Assembly (NCBI GenBank): GCA_030668025.1 | Contig: DAOUUT010000215.1 | Location: forward strand, 1 to 6,527 | Source of the DNA: Promethearchaeota archaeon | GTDB lineage: Archaea; Asgardarchaeota; Lokiarchaeia; Sigynarchaeales; SOKP01 | DNA: 6,527 nt | Reading direction: 5' to 3' | In this document: piece after piece, positions 1 through 6,527 of the stretch | Numbering within the stretch: the stretch's first letter is position 1 | How the letters are laid out: each line of letters opens with the position of its first letter | Translations under genes and position numbers: made by a program | The notes under the pieces: model-generated | Database searches by the model: none | What the model was told of the DNA's origin: nothing | Seen by the model: the letters and a program-made list of their open reading frames with translations, nothing else

Positions 1-915
<915 letters not shown>

Positions 916-974
916 TCACGTTCCGTTAAGTATTTTAACCATTTGATTTTTTTTTAATTGATAAGGTATTATTA

Positions 975-992
975 TTAGATATTTATATCTAA
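975..992. promoter_or_regulatory. Palindromic TATA-like element in the divergent purA/GIFT spacer
   Basis: Perfect inverted repeat TTAGATAT-TT-ATATCTAA (8-bp arms, 2-nt centre). On the minus strand it contains TATAAATA (987 to 980), a good archaeal TATA box. With the usual 25-27 bp spacing it would place the purA start site near 957, giving a leader of about 45 nt. The plus strand reads TTTATATC, so it could also act towards the right. The palindromic form could instead be a regulator site covering the promoter. The rest of the 913-1101 spacer is AT-rich with no recognisable RNA gene. This is inferred from pattern only. Confidence 0.45.
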
Positions 993-1062
993 AATATGTT
1001 CCAAAGAGGATTATTCATTAATAGTTATAAAATTTATCTGTTAAAGATTTAGTTATACAATA

Positions 1063-1072
1063 ATTTTTATAG
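1063..1072 (+). promoter_or_regulatory. Possible TATA box of the GIFT-domain gene
   Basis: A TTTTTATAG-like box lies about 30-38 nt before the ATG at 1102. At normal archaeal spacing, transcription would begin only a few bases before the ATG. That agrees with the lack of any Shine-Dalgarno (the bases before the ATG are TATAGTAAAAA), so a leaderless or near-leaderless mRNA is likely. An alternative box (TTATAAAAT, near 1025) lies further upstream. Confidence 0.35.
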
Positions 1073-1101
1073 GTACATTTTTATCACATTTATAGTAAAA
1101 A

Positions 1102-1983
1102 ATGCTGAGAAAAACGATTCTATTTGACTTAAATCATAACGAAATGCTCGATATTGATTTTTCAGATTTTTCAGATTTTTCAAAACTTCTTCAAAATCTA
1201 AATCTCAAGATTAAGAAAAACGAGAATAAAGATTTAACGAAAAAACTTTTGGAAAATGTTGATGTTTTAGTTCTGGGTAATCCTATTAACGATTACTTTT
1301 CAAACATCGAGATCAAGGACATTGTTAATTACGTTAGAACTGGAGGGAATTTAATTCTTATAAGCGAATATGGAGCCGATTATCTTCAAAAAACTAATTT
1401 GAATGATATAGCTCCTAAATTTGGTATTCTATTTGAGAAGAATCTTATAAAAGAACAAAATTCCAATAATCATAATCGTTCAAGTATATTACATATTCAA
1501 AATTTTCCTAAAAATAATATTATTAATGGATTAAGAGAAGTTGTAATAGGTGGAACTTGTTCCCTCTTCTTAAATAAAGGTGCAAAACCACTCTTACAGA
1601 CAGATCAAAATAATTTCTGGTCAGAAATTTTTAAAAACTCTTCAGAAGAATGGATAAAGGATAAAGAACAACAACATACAATAGCCGCTTATTCTGAATT
1701 TGGGCAAGGTAAAGTCGTTGCTTTTGGTGATATCGATATCTTTTGCAGTGATGATAATATAGGTATTAATACTCTCGATAATCAGAAGTTCTTACATAAT
1801 ACTATTACTTGGTTGACTGAACCTGTAAAAAAATCAGATGTAATGTCTTTTATCTTAGATCAAATTGGGCAAGTTCAAAACAGCGTCAAAGAAATCCATA
1901 AAACAATGAATAATGTAATTGAAACAATGAGTATTTTGGAAAAAAGGCTACGTCATTTAGAAGCGAATCAAGATACCCATTAA
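1102..1983 (+). CDS. GIFT-domain (IFT52/GldG-like) protein with C-terminal coiled coil, function unknown
   Basis: A soluble 293-residue protein with no signal peptide or membrane segment. The N-terminal part reads like the GIFT / class I glutamine-amidotransferase-like fold found in IFT52, GldG and DUF4350 proteins: ILFDLNHNE (6-14), strand VDVLVLGNP (53-61), then GGNLILISEYG (81-91), NLNDIAPKFGILF (99-111) and GQGKVVAFGDIDIF (201-214). I see no cysteine nucleophile elbow, so catalysis is unlikely and binding or scaffolding is more probable. Residues 251-286 form a long heptad coiled coil, which suggests oligomerisation. A DFS triplet repeat lies at 19-27, between the first strand and the next helix. 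The gene is alone between purA (divergent) and the dehydratase, with its own likely promoter and terminator. The GIFT assignment rests on remembered motif style and is moderately sure. The molecular role is unknown. Confidence 0.7.
   Translation: MLRKTILFDLNHNEMLDIDFSDFSDFSKLLQNLNLKIKKNENKDLTKKLLENVDVLVLGNPINDYFSNIEIKDIVNYVRTGGNLILISEYGADYLQKTNLNDIAPKFGILFEKNLIKEQNSNNHNRSSILHIQNFPKNNIINGLREVVIGGTCSLFLNKGAKPLLQTDQNNFWSEIFKNSSEEWIKDKEQQHTIAAYSEFGQGKVVAFGDIDIFCSDDNIGINTLDNQKFLHNTITWLTEPVKKSDVMSFILDQIGQVQNSVKEIHKTMNNVIETMSILEKRLRHLEANQDTH
1156..1182 (+). repeat. Three perfect tandem copies of GATTTTTCA inside the GIFT gene
   Basis: Three identical 9-bp units (1156-1164, 1165-1173, 1174-1182), in frame, encode (Asp-Phe-Ser)x3 at residues 19-27. 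The unit length is a multiple of three, so copy-number change by slippage would lengthen or shorten the protein without a frameshift. Confidence 0.9.
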
Positions 1984-2004
1984 TACCATCAAAAAGAATG
2001 TTCG

Positions 2005-2024
2005 ATTAAAAACTTTAATTTTTT
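2005..2024 (+). terminator. Weak hairpin plus T-run after the GIFT gene
   Basis: ATTAAA (2005-2010) and TTTAAT (2014-2019) can pair across a 3-nt loop and run into six T's (2019-2024), about 20 nt after the stop codon. Archaeal termination needs mainly the T-tract. The stem is all A-T and weak, so the T-run is the main evidence. Confidence 0.4.
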
Positions 2025-2050
2025 CACTTTATTGTTTTAGAGATATTAAA

Positions 2051-2070
2051 GTAATTTTTAATTACATTAC
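2051..2070. promoter_or_regulatory. Operator-like dyad upstream of the 4-hydroxybutyryl-CoA dehydratase gene
   Basis: GTAATT-TTT-AATTAC (2051-2065) is a perfect 6-bp dyad, followed directly by another ATTAC (2066-2070), giving three copies of the GTAAT/ATTAC half-site. It lies just upstream of the likely TATA box (2079-2087), where an archaeal activator or repressor could act. AT-rich spacers yield such dyads by chance, so this is a candidate only. Confidence 0.3.
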
Positions 2071-2078
2071 TTGTTTTA

Positions 2079-2087
2079 TTTAAAATA
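2079..2087 (+). promoter_or_regulatory. Possible TATA box of the dehydratase gene
   Basis: TTTAAAATA is centred about 34 nt before the ATG at 2117. Normal spacing predicts a leader of roughly 8 nt. A weak purine-rich stretch (GAGATTAGAAAA) precedes the ATG. Other A/T stretches nearby make the exact box uncertain. Confidence 0.3.
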
Positions 2088-2116
2088 ATAAATTAAAAAT
2101 CTAAGAGATTAGAAAA

Positions 2117-3562
2117 ATGCCTTTAAAAACCCCAGAACAGTATTTAAAAAGCATAAAACGACCGGTAAATTTGTATATTTTTGGTGAAAAAGTCAAGGAA
2201 TTTTGGAATCATCCTATTATAAGACCATCAATCAATACGGTCATGAAGATTTACGAATTAGCTCAGATGGACGAATATAAAGAACTCATGACTACCACTT
2301 CACATTTAACAGGTGAAACAATTAACAGATTTACACATATACACCAATCTGTTAACGATTTAATTAAAAAAGTAAAGATGCAGAGGTTATTAGGTCAAAA
2401 AACAGCGTGTTGTTTCCAAAGGTGCGTAGGTTTTGACACCGCTAACGCATTATATAGCGTAACCTATGAAATGGACAAAAAAAATGGAACTGACTATCAT
2501 AACCGCTTCAAAAAGTATTGGATTGAAGTGCAGTCTCAAGATTTGATGGTGGGTGGTGCTATGACAGATACTAAAGGAGATAGAAGCAAAAGACCTAAAG
2601 ACCAACCTGATCCAGACGCTTTTTTACACATTGTCGAGGAAAATGATGACGGAATAATTGTTCGTGGCGCAAAAATCCACCAAACAGGATATTTAAACTC
2701 ACATAGAGCAATTATTATGCCCACTCTTTCTTTACGGCCCGGTGAAGAAGAATACGCTGTAAGTTTTGGTGTCAATACGGATGAAAAGGGAATAACATTA
2801 GTATATGGAAGGCAGTCGTGTGACACTAGAAAAATGGAAGTTGGTAAATTAGACATTGGAAACTTCAAGTATGGCGGCCAAGAAATATTTGTAATATTTG
2901 ATAATGTGTTTATACCAAATGATAAAATATTTATGAAGGGAGAAATAGAGTTTGCAGGTAAATTAGTTAATAGGTTTGCTGGTTTCCATCGGCAGTCCTA
3001 TGGTGGATGCAAAGTTGGTGTAGGCGACGTGCTCATCGGTGCGACCTCGTTGATTACTGAATACAATGGAACCGAAAAGGCATCTCATATACGAGATAAA
3101 ATCGTGGAAATGGTCCATTTAAACGAAACATTATATAGTTGTGGTATTGCTTGCAGTTCGTTAGGGTTCCAGCGAGAAGCCGGTAATTTTGAAATGGATA
3201 TGCTTTTGGCAAATGTATGCAAACTGAATGTTACTCGTTTTCCATACGAAATCGGACGGCTTGCTGAAGATTTAGCTGGGGGCCTAATCTGTACAATGCC
3301 CTCTGAAGCGGACTTAAAATCGGAGAAAATTGGGCATTTAATTGAAAAATATCTTAATACATGTGAAGAAACATGCGCTGAAGATAGATATAAAGTTCTA
3401 AGATTTATTGAAAATTTAACAATGGGCGTGTCGTCTGTTAGCTATAGGACGGAATCAATGCACGGAGCAGGAAGTCCACAAGCGCAAAGGATTATGATAT
3501 CAAGACAAGCTGATTTGGAAAATAAGAAAGAGTTAATCAAAGACATTTTAGATATTGAATAA
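2117..3562 (+). CDS. abfD: 4-hydroxybutyryl-CoA dehydratase / vinylacetyl-CoA delta-isomerase
   Basis: A cytosolic FAD and [4Fe-4S] radical enzyme of the HpaB fold that converts 4-hydroxybutyryl-CoA to crotonyl-CoA and isomerises vinylacetyl-CoA. Its 481 residues compare with about 490 in Clostridium aminobutyricum AbfD. The cluster ligands of AbfD (Cys99, Cys103, His292, Cys299) appear here as C99 and C103 in CCFQRC, H291 in FHRQSYGGCK, and C298. The catalytic residues also match: T190 (HQTG), E256 (GGQE), Y295 and K299. The C-terminal YRTESMHGAGSPQAQRIMI carries E446, probably AbfD Glu455. Conservation of the cluster ligands separates it from flavin 4-hydroxyphenylacetate monooxygenases. 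The enzyme serves 4-aminobutyrate or succinate fermentation in anaerobes and the 4-hydroxybutyrate carbon-fixation cycles. No partner gene (CoA-transferase or ligase, 4-hydroxybutyrate dehydrogenase) is in this window, so the pathway and direction are undecided. It is likely monocistronic. Confidence 0.95.
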   Translation: MPLKTPEQYLKSIKRPVNLYIFGEKVKEFWNHPIIRPSINTVMKIYELAQMDEYKELMTTTSHLTGETINRFTHIHQSVNDLIKKVKMQRLLGQKTACCFQRCVGFDTANALYSVTYEMDKKNGTDYHNRFKKYWIEVQSQDLMVGGAMTDTKGDRSKRPKDQPDPDAFLHIVEENDDGIIVRGAKIHQTGYLNSHRAIIMPTLSLRPGEEEYAVSFGVNTDEKGITLVYGRQSCDTRKMEVGKLDIGNFKYGGQEIFVIFDNVFIPNDKIFMKGEIEFAGKLVNRFAGFHRQSYGGCKVGVGDVLIGATSLITEYNGTEKASHIRDKIVEMVHLNETLYSCGIACSSLGFQREAGNFEMDMLLANVCKLNVTRFPYEIGRLAEDLAGGLICTMPSEADLKSEKIGHLIEKYLNTCEETCAEDRYKVLRFIENLTMGVSSVSYRTESMHGAGSPQAQRIMISRQADLENKKELIKDILDIE

Positions 3563-3629
3563 GATAACACTAATAGAATGTAACATATAAACCTATATAT
3601 TGTCAGACATATTATTTTACTATAATTTT

Positions 3630-3639
3630 TTTTATAAAA
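3630..3639 (+). promoter_or_regulatory. Likely TATA box of the tldD-tldE operon
   Basis: TTTTATAAAA follows a T8 tract (3626-3633). At standard spacing the start site falls near 3660, which leaves a leader of about 20 nt containing the GGTGA Shine-Dalgarno. The T8 tract may also serve as terminator for the dehydratase transcript. An 8-bp direct repeat, TTAACTTA (3640-3647 and 3651-3658, 11 bp apart, about one helical turn), lies just downstream and might be a repressor site. Confidence 0.45.
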
Positions 3640-3672
3640 TTAACTTAGTTTTAACTTAAATTTTAAAAATTT

Positions 3673-3677
3673 GGTGA
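3673..3677 (+). promoter_or_regulatory. Shine-Dalgarno that decides the tldD start
   Basis: GGTGA stands 5 nt before the GTG at 3683. In-frame TTG (3671) and GTG (3674) codons overlap the motif itself and have no comparable ribosome-binding site upstream. An ATG at 3681 is out of frame and runs straight into TGA. The same GGTGA core precedes tldE, which supports its use here. Confidence 0.55.
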
Positions 3678-3682
3678 ATTAT

Positions 3683-5065
3683 GTGAGTGACAAATCTTAC
3701 GAAGAAATTTTTTCTGAATTTGAAGAAATAACGAACCACTATAATCGTCGCGATCAATATTTTGACATCTTATACGATTCGGTTTCTTCCACAACTATAG
3801 CAAAAACTCCCTCCTCTGAAAACTTTTCAATTAATACTAAAAAATCTGGCATTGTTGCTCGTACATTTTCAGGAATATGGAAAGAAGTAGCAATTGAAGA
3901 GAGTTCTGATATTGGTGTTATTAAAAATACGATCCCAAAATTGACTAAAAAGGGAGATGCAATAGCTGAATTCGAAGGTTGGGAATTAAACAAAGAGCTT
4001 AAGCCTAAAATCGATCCTTCGAACATACCTATAGAGGATAAAATCAAGAATGTAAGGGAAATTTATGATTATATCAAGAGTTACGACGAGAGAATTATAA
4101 ATGTTCAAATAAAATACATGGAACTCTTAATTGAGCGAATTTTCGTCAATAATGAAGGATGTAAATTGCGACAAGTAATTCCGCGCGTGCGGGTTATGGT
4201 TTTACCTATTGCTAAAGAAGGATCTGTTGTTGATTATGATTATTCAATTATTTCTGGAGAGATTGGATATGAAATTTTTGATTTATTCGATCATGAATTA
4301 TTAGAACAAGCGGTTAAAAACTCTCTTGAAATGTTGAAAGCTGAATTACCCCCAGCAGGAAAGCGAACAATTATTTTAGACCCCTCGATGGCGGGATTGA
4401 TTGCTCATGAGAGCTTTGGACATGGTTTGGAAGCAGATCAAATATTAAGAGATCGAAGTTATTTAAAACAACATTTAAATAAGCAAGTTGCTTCCGATAT
4501 CTGCACGATCTACGACACACCATCGTTAGATAAAAAATTAGGGTCTTACTTTTTTGATGACGAAGGAATAAAAGCAGGTAACAATGTTTTAGTGGAAAAT
4601 GGTATTTTGAAAAATTTCATATATGACAGGAGATCTGCCTCAGAATTAAGTGCCATCCCTCAAGGAAATGGAAGACGAGAAAGTTTCGCCCATCCTATCA
4701 ATGTTAGAATGTCAAATACTTATTACGGTTCTGGCGATTACGATCTAAATGAAATGATCTCAGAAACCAACGAAGGAATGATGTTGGTTCATGGGTATTT
4801 TGGAATGGAAGATCCTCTAGGCGGGGGCATGCAATGTACATCAAAAAAAGCTTATCTAATTGAAAATGGGGAAAAAACAAAGATTCTAAAGGCCACAGCT
4901 CTAAGTGGGGATGTTCTAGAATTATTAAAGAATATCGATGCTGTAAGCAAGGACCCTACGAAACTTGATGGCGGAACATGTGGAAAAGGTAGTGAAGATC
5001 TCGTTCCCGTTACTTCTGGTGGTAGTTATATTAGAGTAAAAAACGCATTGGTAAGCCCAGGGTGA
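3683..5065 (+). CDS. tldD: TldD, metal-binding catalytic subunit of the TldD/TldE peptidase
   Basis: Cytosolic metallopeptidase subunit of the PmbA/TldD family. In E. coli the TldD-TldE complex degrades unfolded peptides and matures microcin B17; the archaeal substrates are unknown. From the preferred GTG start it has 460 residues, near the usual 450-480. The N-terminal domain (about 1-200) is the typical divergent TldD fold. The metal motif HESFGH is at 242-247, inside AGLIAHESFGHGLEAD. The C-terminal GGTCGKG has C433, the family's third metal ligand, followed by VPVTSGGSYIRVKNALV. All catalytic landmarks are intact. The start is uncertain: TTG 3671 or GTG 3674 would add 4 or 3 residues, but GGTGA at 3673 favours GTG 3683. 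It is the first gene of an operon with tldE, 8 nt apart, so the two subunits are probably made together. Confidence 0.95.
   Translation: MSDKSYEEIFSEFEEITNHYNRRDQYFDILYDSVSSTTIAKTPSSENFSINTKKSGIVARTFSGIWKEVAIEESSDIGVIKNTIPKLTKKGDAIAEFEGWELNKELKPKIDPSNIPIEDKIKNVREIYDYIKSYDERIINVQIKYMELLIERIFVNNEGCKLRQVIPRVRVMVLPIAKEGSVVDYDYSIISGEIGYEIFDLFDHELLEQAVKNSLEMLKAELPPAGKRTIILDPSMAGLIAHESFGHGLEADQILRDRSYLKQHLNKQVASDICTIYDTPSLDKKLGSYFFDDEGIKAGNNVLVENGILKNFIYDRRSASELSAIPQGNGRRESFAHPINVRMSNTYYGSGDYDLNEMISETNEGMMLVHGYFGMEDPLGGGMQCTSKKAYLIENGEKTKILKATALSGDVLELLKNIDAVSKDPTKLDGGTCGKGSEDLVPVTSGGSYIRVKNALVSPG
5061..5065 (+). promoter_or_regulatory. Shine-Dalgarno of tldE overlapping the tldD stop codon
   Basis: GGTGA (extended GGTGAGAT) includes the TGA stop of tldD (5063-5065) and lies 8 nt before the ATG at 5074. 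This arrangement points to coupled translation and balanced production of the two subunits. Confidence 0.7.
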
Positions 5066-5073
5066 GATAAAAA

Positions 5074-6402
5074 ATGTCAAACGAAAGATTAGATTTAATT
5101 GAAAAAGGATTGATATCAAAGAATATCGAAGAATACGAAATATATCTTGTTGAAAAGAACATGTATGAAACAATATTCTTGAAAAATCAACCCGAAAATG
5201 AGAGAGAAATTAGAGATTTTGAATATTTTATACGGATTCTTTCCCAAAAGAAAGATGAAACTGGTATAGGTGTAATTAAGGGAAATTCTCTGGATAAAGG
5301 ACAAATTGATAAAAATATTGATATTTGTGCTACATTATCGAAATTTAATTCAAGTACCAAGTATTCCTTTCCCGGAAAGAAACAGTTGTCAGAAATAAAT
5401 ACGGCAGATAAAAGAATCTTAGCCAGTCCCATAGCAATTAAGAAAGATTTAGCAGAGGAGTTAATATCAGAGGCGTCCCAGCAAAAAGATGTAAAGACTA
5501 CTTTTGGACGCTTTAGAATTCATAGCAATCATAACTTCTTGAGAAATAGTAATGCTTTAAATTTAGATTCTAAGAAAACTTTCTTCTTTGTTGAATTTGC
5601 TTTAAAAGCACAAGAAAATGGGAAGTCATCTGAGTTTTGGGAGGATGGATATTATAAAGAGAAAGAACATTTAAAATTTAACGAAAGAGTGAACAATTGG
5701 GCAAGAAGAGCAAAAGATACATTAAGAGCAGAAGAACCTAAACCAGCCAATGACGCTATTGTAATTTTTTCACCATCCGTCTTAAGAGCGGCAATTAATA
5801 CCGTGATTGGATTCCATGCGCTCGCTGAAGCTTATTTTGAAAAAGTTTCTCGCTATAATATTGGAGACAAAGTTGCAAGTGATAACATCACATTAATCGA
5901 CGACGGATTGCTAGAGGGAGGACTTAGTTCGAGTCCATGGGACTCAGAAGGAAATCCTCATCAGGAAACAGAAGTCTTAAAGAAAGGAGTCTTTCGAAAC
6001 AGGTTGTACAATCAGAAATATGCAATTTTAGACGGTACACAATCAACAGGAAATGCCAGAAGAGCAGAAAGTGGGACGGTAGTTAATGGCATCAGTAATT
6101 TAAAAATATTACCCGGAGATATTTCCTTAGAGGAGATGATTTCAAATGTTAAGGAGGGGTATTACATCGAACAGTTTTCTTGGCTACATCCGGACGATAT
6201 ATCAGGTAATTTTGGAGCGGAAATTAGAAATGGATATTACATTAAAAACGGCGAGTTTCAAAACCCAATTAAACTAGGAAATGTTAGTGGCAATGTACTT
6301 GAAATGGTAAAAAATTGTTTATATATATCTAAAGAGCGAGAGTTTTCCGAAAATGTTCTCTTTCCATATATGGCATTTAATAATTTGAATGTCTCTTCTT
6401 AA
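5074..6402 (+). CDS. tldE: TldE (PmbA), non-catalytic partner subunit of TldD
   Basis: A 442-residue member of the PmbA/TldD family; E. coli PmbA is about 450. It is similar in architecture to TldD but lacks the HExxxH metal motif: the matching helix reads IGFHALAEAYFEK with a single His (H248), and there is no Cys in a GxCGKG-type loop. It is therefore the structural partner that completes the peptide-holding cavity of the heterodimer. Other family marks are PKPANDAIVIFSPSVL before this helix, GDKVASDNITLIDDG after it, GVFRNRLYNQKYA, STGNARRAESG, and a C-terminal GNVSGNVLEMVKN. The ATG is chosen because it directly follows the Shine-Dalgarno at the tldD stop. It ends 10 nt before the start of a T-rich tract. 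Confidence 0.93.
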   Translation: MSNERLDLIEKGLISKNIEEYEIYLVEKNMYETIFLKNQPENEREIRDFEYFIRILSQKKDETGIGVIKGNSLDKGQIDKNIDICATLSKFNSSTKYSFPGKKQLSEINTADKRILASPIAIKKDLAEELISEASQQKDVKTTFGRFRIHSNHNFLRNSNALNLDSKKTFFFVEFALKAQENGKSSEFWEDGYYKEKEHLKFNERVNNWARRAKDTLRAEEPKPANDAIVIFSPSVLRAAINTVIGFHALAEAYFEKVSRYNIGDKVASDNITLIDDGLLEGGLSSSPWDSEGNPHQETEVLKKGVFRNRLYNQKYAILDGTQSTGNARRAESGTVVNGISNLKILPGDISLEEMISNVKEGYYIEQFSWLHPDDISGNFGAEIRNGYYIKNGEFQNPIKLGNVSGNVLEMVKNCLYISKEREFSENVLFPYMAFNNLNVSS

Positions 6403-6442
6403 AATCAAAAAAAATAAGATTTTTATTATTATTACTTTTTTT
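6401..6442 (+). terminator. Hairpin and T-tracts ending the tldD-tldE operon
   Basis: AAAATC (6401-6406) and GATTTT (6418-6423) can form a 6-bp stem around an A-rich loop, beginning at the tldE stop codon. T-rich sequence follows, including T7 at 6436-6442. Archaeal intrinsic terminators are mainly T-tracts, so the T-runs carry most of the weight. Confidence 0.5.
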
Positions 6443-6491
6443 AATATCCCAGCACTTCAGCAGCATTTTTGGTAAATATACGATTGAAAAT
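6441..6491 (-). pseudogene. Possible remnant: C-terminal tail of an amidohydrolase
   Basis: Read on the minus strand, 16 codons ending in TAA encode IFNRIFTKNAAEVLGY. This closely resembles the conserved C-terminal ending of metal-dependent amidohydrolases (pattern I-x-x-NAA-x-x-x-G, then stop). An in-frame TAA (6494 to 6492) lies directly upstream, and the other two minus-strand frames also contain stops before the right edge, so no intact gene enters here. It may be a decayed gene end, a frameshifted copy, or chance. The rest of 6403-6527 is AT-rich with nothing else recognised. Confidence 0.3.
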
Positions 6492-6527
6492 TTAATTAAA
6501 GAAAGCAAAATTTACATAATTGTATAA

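Noticed and set aside
946..954. T9 run as a plus-strand terminator
   Set aside because: No plus-strand gene ends before it. It is simply part of the purA leader region read on the other strand.
996..1052. Plus-strand 18-codon ORF (starts MFQRGLF) in the purA/GIFT spacer
   Set aside because: It has no Shine-Dalgarno, is very short, and overlaps the likely promoter zone of the GIFT gene. Chance ORFs of this size are common.
2536..2868. Open frame of 110 codons on the minus strand
   Set aside because: It lies wholly antisense to the dehydratase gene, and its translation shows no recognisable family features. It is a shadow of strong coding on the other strand.
3640..3658. Direct repeat TTAACTTA twice, 11 bp apart, as a defined operator
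   Set aside because: The spacing is suggestive, but the unit is short and A/T-rich in a spacer of the same composition. It is mentioned with the promoter and not called separately.
3754..4047. Minus-strand open frame inside tldD
   Set aside because: It is antisense to a well-supported gene and has no ribosome-binding site or domain signal.
4925..5432. Several short minus-strand open frames across the tldD/tldE junction
   Set aside because: They overlap one another and two confident plus-strand genes. Their hydrophobic composition is what antisense reading of AT-rich genes gives.

Overview
This 6.5 kb AT-rich window looks like ordinary chromosome from an anaerobic archaeon. The evidence is candidate archaeal TATA boxes (TTTATATA-like) ahead of genes, Shine-Dalgarno cores of the GGTGA type, T-tract terminators, a TldD/TldE pair, an oxygen-sensitive 4-hydroxybutyryl-CoA dehydratase, and a GIFT-domain (IFT52/GldG-like) protein with a C-terminal coiled coil. 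From memory this combination and the A+T-rich, Lys/Ile/Asn-rich coding style fit an Asgard (Promethearchaeota, e.g. Lokiarchaeia-like) genome. That placement is an inference and is not proven by the sequence. There is no sign of a phage, transposon, CRISPR array, tRNA or rRNA.

Layout. Positions 1-912 (minus strand) hold the first 304 codons of purA (adenylosuccinate synthetase), which runs off the left edge. A 189-bp divergent spacer follows, with an 18-bp palindrome and TATA-like boxes. Next, on the plus strand, comes a 293-residue GIFT-domain protein (1102-1983), then a short spacer with a terminator-like hairpin and an operator-like GTAAT/ATTAC cluster. After that is a complete 4-hydroxybutyryl-CoA dehydratase (2117-3562) with every known Fe-S ligand and active-site residue I could check. 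A 120-bp spacer with a promoter precedes a tight two-gene operon, tldD (about 3683-5065) and tldE/pmbA (5074-6402), whose Shine-Dalgarno overlaps the tldD stop codon. The last 125 bp contain a T-rich terminator and, on the minus strand, a 16-codon stretch that reads like the tail of an amidohydrolase but is cut off by an upstream stop.

How the genes work together. Only tldD and tldE clearly form a functional unit, a heteromeric peptidase. purA (AMP synthesis) and the dehydratase (4-hydroxybutyryl-CoA to crotonyl-CoA) are metabolic genes that seem to stand alone, each with its own promoter. The GIFT/coiled-coil protein is the least understood gene and the most interesting one. I see no convincing undescribed multi-gene system.
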